A stretch of DNA of 64,000 nucleotides from Pseudopithomyces maydicus. Taxonomy: Eukaryota > Ascomycota > Dothideomycetes > Pleosporales > Didymosphaeriaceae. The notes below the pieces were generated by a model. It was not told the DNA's origin. It searched no databases and was given only the letters and a program-made list of their open reading frames with translations. The DNA is taken from NCBI GenBank assembly GCA_026873275.1, contig JANTUC010000009.1:558001-622000 (forward strand). Reading direction: 5' to 3'. Positions 10,267-21,800 of this stretch are shown here, piece after piece. The position numbers and the translations under genes are program-made. Position 1 is the first letter of the stretch. Each line of letters starts with the position of its first letter.

Positions 10267-11875
10267 ATGGCAGACGACACACAGAAACAAGTAGAGATCC
10301 GTCTCGAAGAAGCCGCCCAGACACAAGAGATACTGGCGCGATATGAAGGAGATAGGTGCAAGAAAGTTCTTCACAAAGTATGTACTCAGACCCAGAGGCT
10401 CGAAAATGAGCGCCATTGCTAGGATGTTAGACTGACGCGAACGCAGATTGACGTTCGTCTCGTGCCCATCATGGCAGTCCTCTACCTCCTATCTCACATC
10501 GACCGGGCGAATATTGGCAATGCAAAGATCGAAGGCATGGACAAGGACCTGGGCCTTGTAGGCAATCAGTACAACATCGCGACTACCATTTTTTTCGTAC
10601 CGTACATCATTTTTGGTAAGTGAGGAAGAAATTCTGCCTATGACCGACGATGTCTAACCAATCCATCCAGAAATTCCATCGAACATGGTGTTGAAGCGAG
10701 TCAGACCAAGCATTTGGCTTTCCTTCCTCGTCCTCGCCTGGGGAATAACCATGACATGTATGGGCATTGTGAAAAACTTCCAGGGTCTCATCGCTTGCCG
10801 TGTCATTCTCGGATTATGCGAGGCGGGTTTCTTTCCCGGTGCTGTCTTCATCATTACATCGTGGTATAAGCGCAGCGAGGTTCAACAACGACTCGCCTTG
10901 TTCTACACCGCTTCTGCCTTCTCCGGTGCCTTCTCCGGACTGCTCGCATTCGCAATTGCTAAACTCGATGGAGCTCGCGGTATCGCAGGGTGGCGGTGGA
11001 TCTTCATCATCGAAGGAGCTTTCACTATCTTCATCGGGTTCGTTGTTCCATTCTTGATTGTGGATGGCCCCGATCGTGCGAAATGGCTCTCCGACGACGA
11101 GAAAAAGTTCATCCGTACTCGACTTGTGTCAGATGGCGTCATTACATCCACCGAAGAAGGCGACAAGTTCTCGTGGCCCCTCTTTTTCGGTGCGATATTT
11201 GACTGGAAAGTGTGCGCCGGAATTATCATGGCTTGGGCGAACTCGGTACCCAATGCCGCTTTCAAGTTCACCATGCCGCAGATCATCAAACAACTCGGCT
11301 TCACCTCCTCAACGGCACAACTCTTGACCATTCCTCCCTACTTCTGCGGTGGTGTTGCGGCATACGTGACGGGACGAATGGCTGATCGGTTCAAATGGCG
11401 GTTTCCTTTCATTGCGGGTCCGCTGACACTCCTGACGATCGCTCTGGCCGTGCTCTTCGCCCTGGCAACAAAGGTCAAGGAAAACGTCGGAGCACTTTAC
11501 TTCGCCATCATCCTTGCCCAGGTCGGCACATACCCTCTACTGCCCTGCATCAGCGCCTGGACAGGCAACAATCTTGCCCCATCGTGGAAGCGATCGATCG
11601 GTCTAGCATGGACTCTTGCCGCTGGTAACATTGGCAGTCTGATCGGTACAAACATCTTCCTTGACAAAGAGGCCCCCAGGTATCAGACTGGGTATGGTGT
11701 ATCCTTGGGTTTCATCTGCTTGGGTCTCGCTACTGCGCTGGCGTTGGAGCTTACACTCAAGGCACGAAACAAGATTAAGGAGACTGTAAGCGAAGAAGAG
11801 GTTAGACAGCAGTACACTGACGAGCAGCTTGATAAGTTGGGCGACAAGAGTCCACTTTTCCGTTACATGCTCTAA
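10267..11875 (+). CDS. MFS transporter, allantoate permease (DAL5/TNA1) type
   Basis: Second anion:cation symporter of the same MFS branch. Exons are 10267-10377, 10447-10615 and 10671-11875, with introns of 69 and 55 bp. The product is 494 aa. After an acidic N-terminus come KIDVRLVPIMAVLYLLSHID and RANIGNAKIEGMDKDLGL, the first-membrane-helix signature. Later segments include GITMTCMGIVKNFQGL, RVILGLCEAGFFPG, WRWIFIIEG and a C-terminal ALELTLKARNK tail. It differs clearly from the 6476 transporter, so the pair is not a recent duplication. It is divergently transcribed from the cyclase gene, supporting a role in uptake or export of that enzyme's substrate or product (inference). Confidence 0.92.
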
Positions 11876-12403
11876 TTTCAGCACTTGTCAGGAACAAGGC
11901 TGGGTTGGGAGTAAGTGGGTGGCCACGCCTGCATGGGTTCCCGCTTGACATTGCATGAGCTTGGATGAAAGAGTTACGATTATAGTTACGATTATATTCA
12001 TGAATGATATTGTATTTAATCTGTTGAATGAAATAATATGCGTCGAGCCTCGGATGTGTTGATTTAGTATGTATTTTCGTCGGTATATGAATTGCTGTGC
12101 TGCGGAATCGGCTTACAATGGCTCGGAATGGGCACTTGGAAACCTGGGTGGACACATGGGCAAACGCCAGATCACGTGGAGGAGATGGGTCGGGCTCACG
12201 TGGTGATGGTGAATATGGATGGAATGATGAACGCCCCGGGTGACTGCGCCACACATGTGCAAGTGTGGCTGTCGGTGGCGCTTTCCCGAAACTCCGCACC
12301 TGTCGATTTGTTTACGAGGGGACCCCTCATAGCAACAGTCGACCACTCGTTCACAGTCCACCCAACCCTTGCCTCTCCACCCTCTAGCACGCTCGCCCAC
12401 AGC
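11876..12403. other. intergenic, promoter of the Brl1-type gene
   Basis: The open frame extends upstream to 12092 in the frame of the next gene, but that part is low in coding character and the ATG at 12404 opens the conserved start. No other gene seen. Confidence 0.5.
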
Positions 12404-14021
12404 ATGCCGCGCTATCCAGAGGAGCGGAGCTCGCTCATGCCTATGGACTTTGAGTACGACAACGGCAACGGTCCCGTCGACAAGTCATCACCCTGGGTTG
12501 CGCACGCGGCCAAGAAGCGTAAGCTGTTTTCATTTGCAAGCCCTCAACCTCAATCCGAGGACCAAGTACACCAGCTGAATCAAGGGCCGCCTTTTGGCCA
12601 ACCCGCTACAGGCACACACTCCGTCTTCGACTCGCCGTCCAAGAACACGTTTGCGACACCAAATCTTCCCAAGCTGAGCGAACCGAACAACCAGAGCTTT
12701 CTCTTCTCGCAAAGGAATCTGCCCCAGACACCTCAGGCACAGAACACAAAGCTGTGGAGCCTGCGGACGCCCCAGAGCATTGCAGATAGCAGTGGAGGCG
12801 AAACCCCAACCGACACACCCGCCCACGACAGCGACGCCGCGACGCCCGACACGCAGCTGGCCATCACCATGGGCGGCCTTTCACACGCAGATAGGAAGAG
12901 CCCCTCCAAGCGCGCTAGCCTCCTGAAGAGCTTGGGCTGGAACAAGAGCCCGTCGAAAGAGAAGAGCACCCGGGAGAAGCCGTATTCGCGGAAGGCGGAG
13001 AACAAGGTGATGAAGCGGAGGGCACACAAGTCACGGGCACGAGATTACGATTCAGAAGCCGAATCACCCACAAAAGACGTACTGATCCAACAAGCAACGC
13101 CCGCTATCGGGTTCGCAGCCAAGATCCCCGGTGTTCTCGCATGGGTTGAAGCCCACCCAAACCTGCCCACCGTGCTCTCTTATTACATGCAATTCATCGT
13201 AAACGCCGCTATTGGTTTCTTCACACTGTGGCTCGGCTACATCGCCTACTCTGCCGTCATGGCTGACATCGAGCACGAGGCGGGTATTAAGGTGCGTGAC
13301 ATCATGCACGAGATTGCCGTATGCGCGCAGGAGTTCGAGCGCAACGGCTGCGAGCCTAGACCCGTGCCTGCAGTTGAGTCTCTATGCCGCAATTGGAAAC
13401 AGTGCAAGGAGCGCGATGCGTACAAAGTTGCGCGCGCAAGCGTTGGTGCCCGCACGTTTGCTATGATCTTCAATAGCTTCGTCGACGAATTCAGCTACAA
13501 GTCCATGGTATTTGCTCTCCTTCTCCTTTACATGTTCTTCAAGCGACACCGCATCAGCACAACCGTGGTAGACAAGGCAAGGGAGCTGCAACACGTTGCT
13601 GCCACCCACGCACAAGCCCTCCAGCCTGACCAAATGTCTCCTCGACCTCCCGCTCTTTCTTCCACCCATCATGTCTATCTTGAAGAAGAAGCTGACGAGT
13701 CTTGAATAGCTCTTTACAGCCTTCATCCTCTTCGGCTCCTTCAATCTCTCCAATTGGGCTTTTGGCTTCTGGCGCGAGAAAGCACAGCCTCGGCCCCAAC
13801 AGCATCACGAATACCCATCTGTTCCTCAAACACCCCAGCGTTACCCAAGCGGCGGATTTATGGTCGATAACAACAACTGGCACACGCCCGGACCATATGC
13901 AACCCCATATGAAAACTTCAACCGACCGTTATTGCAGCATGCTCACACTATGCCTGCGCTACCGAGCGCCGAGGAAGACACCTTGAGGAGTCCTAGCAAG
14001 AAAGCGGTCGTGAGGCGATAA
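12404..14021 (+). CDS. Brl1/Brr6-family nuclear envelope protein (nuclear pore assembly)
   Basis: Integral protein of the nuclear envelope/ER that helps build nuclear pore complexes and tunes membrane lipids. The main splice form uses exons 12404-13507 and 13710-14021, 471 aa. Residues 1-230 are disordered and Ser/Pro rich, with basic patches (SPSKRASLLK). The conserved domain begins near GVLAWVEAHPNLP; the first transmembrane segment is AAIGFFTLWLGYIAYSAV. The lumenal di-sulphide domain has four Cys (VCAQEFERNGC, LCRNWKQC), and SYKSM is followed after the splice by the second segment LFTAFILFGSFNLSNWAFGF and a Pro/Gln-rich tail ending in VVRR. The 202-bp intron is long for this window, has a CTGAC branch site near its end, and is itself open in frame (see findings). 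Confidence 0.88.
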
Positions 14022-14455
14022 GTTTGCATTTGACCCCTCAATCACACACACACACTCTCTCTTTCGAAATTTCACTTTAATGTACGACTCTGCAGATCTC
14101 TTTTCATTTGTCATTTACAGGTCGATAGGATGGGTTGATATGGCGTTTGTGTAACGCATTGGAAAGCGGTTTTGGCGTACTTGTTGCGGAAAGATACATG
14201 GCATGGGTGGGCTGGGAGGACAAGGCGTAAAACTTGGGTGCACGTACATATGCATGGACGTTGAATAACGAGCATTGTTGATATTGTTACATGAGATGCT
14301 TGTCTTTTTGCATGACGTATGCAATCGAGGTGGTATGGAACGTCTCTCTCGGACAGATGGGAAGACAGACGGCAGACAAACTTCCTGCCCAGGTGGCCGT
14401 CGTCATGCCGAAATACAAGAGTGAAAAAAGAAAGGGGAAAAAGCCTCCCGTCGCT
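14022..14455. other. 3' flank of Brl1-type gene
   Basis: Starts with a short CA/CT-rich stretch at 14041-14064. No gene seen. Confidence 0.45.
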
Positions 14456-14610
14456 TCATCCCCTCTTTCCCTCGTTGCTTCCTTCCTTTCTTTCTCCCCT
14501 CCGTCTCTGGTCCCTGCTTCCTTCCCTCCTTCCTCCATTTCCACTTTCCTTCCCATCCTCACACCTTCTCTCCTTCCTTCCTTCCTTCCTTCTCACCTCC
14601 CTCAATACCC
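14456..14610. repeat. polypyrimidine tract with (CCTT)n
   Basis: About 155 bases that are nearly all C and T on the plus strand, including perfect CCTT repeats around 14573-14592. It lies between the 3' ends of convergent genes. Mirror-like purine/pyrimidine tracts can form triplex DNA; here that is only a possibility. Confidence 0.75.
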
Positions 14611-14630
14611 AACAAACCTAACCCTCTCCG

Positions 14631-14978
14631 TCACCCAATACACATCAAAAATATACCTCCCTCCCCAGTCCCCTGCCGCGGCACCGCAAACCCCAGCTCC
14701 GCGTCCCAGGGTCGATACGCCCCGCCCGGCACCCCCGTAAAGCGGCTCAGGGGGGCCACTGCAAGCGGGTCGTGGTCGTCGCGGATCTCTTGGAGGTGCG
14801 ACTTGGCGGCGGCGAGCGTGGGGAAGGTGCCGAGGGCGAGGGCGACGGGGCCTCGCTGCGAGATGCGGGCGATGGGGAAGACGAGGTGGTTCGGGGATGA
14901 GGAGAGGGATATGCCATTGTAGATGGTGTAGGAGGGGATGGGGTGGCGGTTTTGGGGGGTGGTGGTTGGGGCTGTCAT
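14631..14978 (-). CDS. hypothetical protein, 115 aa
   Basis: Not recognised. A single open frame starting MTAPTTTPQNRHP, with a folded-looking core (TIYNGISLSSSPNHLVFPIA, then GPVALALGTFPTLAAAKSHLQ) and a hydrophobic end. The composition of the core is protein-like, unlike the His/Pro-rich overlapping frame, which is a shadow. It has no signal peptide or clear membrane segment, and its upstream side is the 9-bp minisatellite at 15087. It could still be a chance ORF. Confidence 0.42.
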   Translation of the reverse strand: MTAPTTTPQNRHPIPSYTIYNGISLSSSPNHLVFPIARISQRGPVALALGTFPTLAAAKSHLQEIRDDHDPLAVAPLSRFTGVPGGAYRPWDAELGFAVPRQGTGEGGIFLMCIG

Positions 14979-15086
14979 TGTGGGTGGTGGGGTGTTGTTG
15001 GTGTGGTGCGGTCGGGGTGATGTTGTTGATTTGATGTGGTATTGTTGGTGTTGGCGCGGTAAATGGAGTGAGCTTGGTGGATGTAG

Positions 15087-15151
15087 CGTGGTGAGTATGG
15101 TGAGTGTGGAGAGTGTGATGAGCGTGGTGAGCGTGGTAAGTGTGCTGAGTG
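15087..15151. repeat. 9-bp imperfect minisatellite
   Basis: About seven tandem copies of a GTGGTGAGT-like 9-mer, each varying at one to three positions. It lies just upstream of the 115-aa ORF on the opposite strand. Confidence 0.75.
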
Positions 15152-15426
15152 TATTGAATCAAGTATGTGATGTGATGCGCGTGGGTATATGTATAGGTAC
15201 TGCGTCTGGTTGATTTGTATCTGCGGGTCTGATTTTGCCATCACTGTAATATCAACCACATCTTGTTTACCAACAAATAACCAGTCAGTCGACTGGGCCT
15301 GTAGTTTGGCTTTCCACGTCCGTACCCAACCATACCAATTTCCATCCATTCAACCTACGCAAGGCTTCATCGCGAATGTTCTCCATCCCTTCTCTCAACG
15401 AAAAACAATCCACAACAAACAGTACG

Positions 15427-15654
15427 ATGTCATCGACCACCCCAGAACATACTACCACTACCACCACCGCGACTAGTGACAACAACCATCCAGCTCCCTA
15501 CCATCTACTATCAAGTGAACCCATGTTTCCCCAAACTAAAATAGCCAAGGCAGGCTTATCACTAGACCATCCACTTGGCACGCATCCTACCCTATTCGAT
15601 CTCGGTAGCGATGCCATGTATCCGGATTTGCAAGGGTCCTCTTCCTTAGCTTGA
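15427..15654 (+). CDS. possible small hypothetical protein
   Basis: A 75-codon frame starting MSSTTPEHTTTTTTATSDNN, then a less biased part with PYHLLSSEPMFPQTKIA and SLDHPLGTHPTLFDLG. An earlier in-frame ATG is at 15376. No known domain. It may be a real short protein with a Thr-rich N-terminus or a chance ORF. Confidence 0.28.
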   Translation: MSSTTPEHTTTTTTATSDNNHPAPYHLLSSEPMFPQTKIAKAGLSLDHPLGTHPTLFDLGSDAMYPDLQGSSSLA

Positions 15655-16356
15655 GCGAGAAAAAGCGGATTCGGCTGCTGCTAATCGGAAAATCAGGGTA
15701 ATTCTTGTTCTAAAATCTGGGGGTGGGGCAATTCGTGGTACGCATGTACGTGCCTGGCATTCCTTTTGGTAGACGTAAGGAAACATTCCACATCGCATGG
15801 TATCGCATCGTATCGCATCACAGCACAGCACAGACACAGCAGGAAATGGAAAACTTCCAAAGATCAAGCCACGTTCGTCTCGATATAAACTGAACGCTAC
15901 GCTACATACGTACATCATGACAGCCGGAAAGGAAGCCTCGCGACTCCATCCCCACATTGGAACCTTTCCCTTCTCTTCCCATCTCTTCCCTTCCCGTCTA
16001 CTCCCAATTCGAAATATTACGAGCAGCCAAGCACTCTGACGTATTAGTAAATGCGTATTTATATAGATATGCTCCAAAATAGCACCGTTCTGCCCATGCT
16101 TATCCCAGTCCCCAACACCCGATGCCTTTGAAAAATGATTGAGATGCGGAATTTGTGAAAAGAAAATTCCGACTTGATGATGCCAGATAGATAGATAGCT
16201 GCTGTACCCTTGTGCGCCGTGTTCCCATTTTTAGATCCATGTAAGGAGTGAACATATATAAACAAGTGTGAATGGAAGGAATGCCGTTATCGTACGTGAT
16301 GCCGAAGCCTGTGTGGTTGTGTGCGAGGGGTTCGGAGAGGCTGAAGTGTGCGGGGT
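15655..16356. other. intergenic
   Basis: No supported gene. Contains a short run of CATCG(T)ATCG repeats near 15796-15820. The right end is the 3' flank of the minus-strand gene ending at 16357. Confidence 0.45.
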
Positions 16357-17337
16357 TTACCAGAGGCCGAAGGCGTTGGCGAAGTACAGGAAGGAAGCGA
16401 GGGTTGTGGCGGAGGTGAGGAAGAGGACCTTGGTCGTGGGGCTCATCAGGAGTGACAGCGCGTCGTTCTTCAAGCAGTTGGGGCATTCATACTCTGGATG
16501 GAGTTAGTTGGTCGGTTCAAGGAAACTGGGGTAAGATTGCAATGCTCACCAGCAAATGGCACGTAGGGCTGCTTAAGATACATGCCAAAGGTGAACTGGT
16601 TGAAGGGGCTGAGATAGCCTGGTTTCGGCACTGCGCTGATGCTCGACTTGGAGTCGTACACCATCAGTGTGTACATCTCGGAGACAAAGTTGGGGCCGTT
16701 GGGATGCTGGCTTGCATAGGCACCGGTGTCCCACAGGATGGTGTCGGTGGCCTTGACGGTGTGGTTTACGGAGATGGTGTAGGTAGCCTGGTTCACGGAG
16801 CACGAGGCCAGGATGTCGACGGCGGTGGGCATGATGGAGACAGAGGTGTAGTTCCAAGCAAAGGTCACCCAGTCGCCGACCTTGTAGTACTGCGGACCGA
16901 GGATGGGGTTCGGGGTGATCATCTGCACGCCTCCAGGCTGGACGTCGGGGCCGAAGTTGGTGACCTTGGGCTTGCCGGTGGTCTTGGTGGCCTTCTCAGA
17001 CGAGTCTCCCTTGTCGGTCGTCTTGGAATCGCCGCCCTTGGTCCCGGTGGGCTTCTCGGTCTCAGAGGCCTTGCCCGTGGCCTTTTCCGTCTCCTTGGGA
17101 GCTTCGGTGGTCTTGGACTCCTTGTCGTCCTTTGCGGAGGACTTGTCCTCGTCTAGTGTGGGTCAGTATGGCTGGTGGCAGGCGGCAGGTGGAAGGGGCG
17201 ATGGACTCACTGTCTTGTCGAGGCACGAACATGTGATTGGCGCCGCCCAACGCGTTGATGCTGTCGAAAACATTGGAGGTGGCGGCAGTGACGGAGGAGA
17301 GGGCCACGATGGCGGCGAGCAGCTGGGACGGCCTCAT
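16357..17337 (-). CDS. secreted or cell-surface protein with C-terminal anchor (DUF7137-like)
   Basis: Extracellular protein of fungal surfaces; function unknown. Exons, minus strand: 17211-17337, 16550-17152 and 16357-16493 (introns 58 and 56 bp). The product is 288 aa. It has a signal peptide (MRPSQLLAAIVALSSVTAA), a Lys/Thr/Glu-rich low-complexity linker at residues 45-105, then a folded domain beginning GGVQMITPNP with YYKVGDWVTFAWNYTS, LASCSV and FNQFTFGMY, a CPNC pair, and a C-terminal hydrophobic segment VLFLTSATTLASFLYFA ending in GLW. The last segment could be a membrane anchor or a GPI signal. The match to DUF7137 is from memory of the family pattern. The last exon is only 137 nt and its frame is fixed by GAG at the junction. 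Confidence 0.82.
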
Positions 17338-18819
17338 GGTGATGGGATGGAACTCGGGCAGGCTTGGGCGGATGTCGAGCGGGAAGGCGGGCACGACCGT
17401 TGAAGTGCGCGGTGGTAAGCTTTGGTGCGATGTGGAGCTGGGTTGTCCAGGGGCCACTCGGGTCTGTCAACACGGCTGGAACGCGAACACGGGAAGGGAT
17501 GCAAGGCGGAACTCCCAGGCCCCAGAAACGAGCGACTGGCAAGGGAGAAAAGCGACAGGCGGGTCGAACGAAGGTGTGCGGGCGGCGGGCGGAGGTGAGG
17601 TGATTAGGAGACGGCGTGGTGATGGCGAGCGGAGGCAGAGAAAAGCGACAGGGGGCCTGTGTATTGTTTGGACTAGCGATCGGGGGCATCGCGCGCGCCC
17701 CATCCCAGAGTCTAACTCTATCCAACCACGACGCCACCAATGCGGTTATTTTTGGGCTGCCTGGAAAACCACCGCGGTCATCATCGCACGCACCCCCGCG
17801 CCGATGCCGTTGCCGTTGCCGTTACCGTTACCTCGACCCGTACCATCGAGCACCTGATGCGATGCCCTTTTTGTGATTTGTTTGCCTGCTGGCGAGCTCG
17901 CCTGCCGCACCCGTGGCCGCGCACTGCCTCTTCAGCCTCTCCTGCCGCTCCTACCACGCACTCATCACCCACGCCGTCTCAGTGTCAGGTCGCCATGTTT
18001 CTCCGTGACGCTGGCCAGCAGTCTCCCTGATTGGGTTCCTGTGCGACGAAGTCCATCTGTTTCAGTCGCTCTTCCTGCCAGGCGAGCCAGCCGGACCAGG
18101 ATCGCTCGAGCCCGCCTTTGCCGCATCTGACCAGCCCGCCTCACTCCCCTCTCGAGTCTCTCCAGTGCCTTGAGCCCTAGCAACCGCACCACCTGTACAT
18201 GTGTGCAGCACTGCATCTTCCTTCGCTTTGCATCCATCACCGGGCGAGCTTCCCGGGCACGTGGTGGAATCCGGCCAGGCCTCATCATCTTAGAAGCTGC
18301 ATCATCCACCCCGCAGCGACGCGGCCAGACAGCCAATGCATAATTGTCAATTGTCGCCTTTGTCATTGCTTGCGAATATTGCTCCACTAAATTTATTAGA
18401 TCATGCATTATCGATGGTCGTGAGGTATGCCAAGGCCATCCAGGCACTAGCTCTGGGCCCTGCGTACGGGGAAAACCTCGGGACGGATGAAGGTCATGTG
18501 ACGTCAAGCTAGCCCTGGAGCCCTGGAGCCCTGGAGCAGGAGTCGGGGCACGAACTACGACACATTGAAGATGGAAACGAGGAACCATCAAACAGTCCTT
18601 AAATGTATACACCTATACTATGACATTGACATTATGCCTCCGTTGTTGCACCAAAGTGCCCAAGCACCCCCCATCAAAAAGCCTGTGGTATCTCCATCTA
18701 ACAAACGCCATGCTACATCCCAAATGCCAAAAGAAAATGGGAGCGTTCAAAATCACAAAGCCAACATCCGCATCACAAAAACCCAGCCGCCAGATCCCTA
18801 AACGTCTCCCACCGTCCGG
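17338..18819. other. intergenic, promoter of the anchored-protein gene
   Basis: About 1.5 kb. GC-rich at 17.4-18.3 kb, which produces long but unconvincing open frames on both strands. It includes a GCCGTT hexamer run near 17800-17835 and three tandem copies of GAGCCCTG near 18510-18538. No gene supported. Confidence 0.5.
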
Positions 18820-21800
18820 TTAGCCTCTCCCAGCACCCTGTCTCGCCCACTCAGCCTTGAGCTTCCACCGCGACCGCCCGGACCCCGTCACCTTTTCCAT
18901 CGTCGCGATCCGCTTCAATGTCTCCGAGAACAACTCGTTGCGCCCGGGTACCTGTTTGCAGTAGTAGTCGAAGTGGTCGATGAGCATCTTCGTGGGCACC
19001 ACTCCACCGTGCGTGAGCATGAAAGTGCGGATGCGCTCCAGCATCTCCGTCGCGCGAGGCGGCGTATCGGTCCGAGATGAGCCAGGCGAAGACGTCCCGG
19101 ATGGCGTACCGGCTATGGCGCGGCCCTGGCGAGCAGCGAGGTTCGATAGCACGGATGAAGATGAAGGCCCGTTGGCTCCGCCTCGTCCGCCACCACGTCC
19201 ACCACCACGTCCACCGCGCATGCTGTGCGTGTATGTGCGTGGTCCTAGAGGAGTCGGTCTTCCTAGTTCTCCGTTAGTGCCCGTGTATGTTGGTACGCCC
19301 ACAGGTGCGTTGCGTGCTTCTTCCAAATCCTTCTTCAGTTGCTCTGCTGCGAGGGCAGCTTGACGCTTGGCTTCGCGTTGCACGAAAGCTGGGTCGGCTT
19401 GAACCTTGCGTTTACGGCCGGTAGCAGTGGAGTTGATGATTGCGTCGTGCTCGAGCACAGAATGAACCCCTGACTTGGAGAAGATCGATGACATGAGTCG
19501 AGAGTCGGACTTGCCCTCTTCGCCATCTTCTTTGTTTGCTTCCTCTGTCTCTGAGGCAGCAGCTTGGTACGTCTCTGTACCAGCAATGCCCTTCATGGCT
19601 GCGAGGTCTGACTGTGCTGTTGCGTCGGAGGCTACTTGTGCTGTTTCATTTGAACTGGCAGTGTTGCCGTCTTTGTCAAATTGCACTTCTGAGCCACGGA
19701 ACATGTTTCCCGTCTCCGTCTCACCGTCCGCCTTGTCGTTTCCGAGGGTGAACAGATCATGTAAATCGCTCATTTGGAAAGTCTGTCGCTGCTTTGGGTC
19801 TCTTAGAACCTTGTTTGTGAGAAACTGCTTGAAAATCTGGCGATGATAGATTTTCTCCTCAATGGTTCCAGCGGACATGAGACGGTATATTTCAACCTCT
19901 CGCTTCTGCCCGAGGCGCCAAGAGCGCTCACGAGCCTGGATATCCGTCGACGGGTTCCAATCTGGGTCGTAGATGATCACACGGTTTGCACCCGTAAGAT
20001 TGACACCGAGCCCTCCTACCTTGGTTGTGAGAAGGAACACGTGAAGGTTCGGATTGTTGTTGAACTCATCGACCATATCTTGTCGATTCTTGATCGGCGT
20101 TTCTCCATCCATACGACGATAGTTGATCCCAGGCAAGCGGCCCAAGTACTTCTCAAGAATATCGAGCATGATACGGTGCTGCGCGAAGAGGAGTGTCTTG
20201 TGGCCACCTTTCACCCAAAGTGAAAGAAGCTCTTTAACGACCTGCATCTTGCCTGACTTGTGTGCTGCTCCATAGTCGTATTCGGCTTTCTTCGACATGT
20301 CCTTGTGATTGACAAGATCCGGATGATTGCAAATCTTGCGTAGCAAATCTATACCAAAGAGCATCTGACGTTTGCCAGCTGCGATTGATCTCATATCATC
20401 TGAGTTCAAGAATCCCTCATATGCCTCTCGTTGTTGTCGCGTTAGCTTGCAAAACAGGACCTGCTCTTTCTTCTGCGGAAGATCTGCTGCTACATCCACC
20501 TTAAATCGCTGCAATAGATACGGGCTGACGGCGTCCTTGAGTGTCTCTGCACATTGCATAGCAGTCTCGAAGTCCAAATTAGAGGCATTTGCATATCCAC
20601 CTCGCTTAATGGGCAATTCGAATTGGTTGCGAAAGTTGACAAGAGTACCCAAACGCATAGGGAACACAAAGTCGAACAGAGACCACAGTTCAATGAGGTT
20701 GTTCTGCATCGGAGTGCCTGAAAGAATGATTCGGCTTGGGGTGCGCAGTTCTTTGCAGTGAATCGTAACACCCGCGTCAGGATTACGGATCTTGTGTCCT
20801 TCGTCGAGAATCGCCGTTTCCCAATCGACTGGGACCAAGAATTCTGCGTATGTCTGGAGGCCAGTGTAAGTGGTGACCAGGACATGGCCATCACGCTTCA
20901 CCTTTTCGACAATCTTCTTGGCTGCCTTTCCGGCACCAGTCAATGTATCGTCAAAGTCGCCATATCTCCGAAGCTCCATATCCCGTTCGAGTTGTTCCTC
21001 TCGACGAGTATTGAGCATGCCAGTTCCCGACGAATGAAGAATCGACACACGCAGTGCTGGCCACCATCTATGAAATTCGTTCACCCACTGCTTCATCACA
21101 GTAGCCGGGCAAACCACAATAACGGGCTTAGTGAGCTTCTTCGAATAATGCAGACCAGCGACGAACGAAATAGCTTGAATTGTCTTGCCCAAGCCCATCT
21201 CGTCGCCCACAATACCACCCACATTTTGCGAGTAGAGCTCCCATAGCCATTCCACTCCAGTCTTCTGGTAGTCGAACAGAGCTGGGAATATATCGCCTGG
21301 GACTTTGAAATCTCCATGCAGTTCGAAGTCTGGCTCGGTAGGGTGGGGTTTGAAGCACTCTTCTTCAGCCTCGTCGTCTTGGAACGTTGCGCCACTGCGT
21401 TCTGCCGCTTGCTTTCGTGCCGCAAAGCGTTTCTCAGACCAAGTGCGTATCCGCTTCTGGTATAGCTTCTCGTTACCGTCGTCAACACCCGCAAGGTCGT
21501 CTTGCTCGTCCACAAATTGAGTTGCCTTCTTTTTCTTTTTAGGCGCCTTTTTGGTAGTTGCTTTACGCTTGCGGCTAATTCTCTCCTCTTCGTAGTCATC
21601 ATCGTCTGTGAGGGCTTCTTCGGTGTCGTCTTCAATCTCCCCAAGCGCTGCAAGCTGACGGTCGCTCATGTCAGGCGCATAGGCGTCGTCAGAGTCATCA
21701 CCTGGTGATTCTGGCTCACTGCTTCCTTCGCGCGAGGTTGTGGCTAGGGCCCGTCGCTTTTTCCTCGGGCGTGAGGCTTCAGATGGAGTGGAAGCGGCCG

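Noticed and set aside
17237..17857. 206-codon plus-strand ORF
   Set aside because: GC-rich shadow of the surface-protein gene's first exon and promoter; composition not protein-like.
17965..18612. 215-codon minus-strand ORF
   Set aside because: Arg-rich reading of a GC-rich promoter region with no recognisable fold or intron signals; long only because of base composition.
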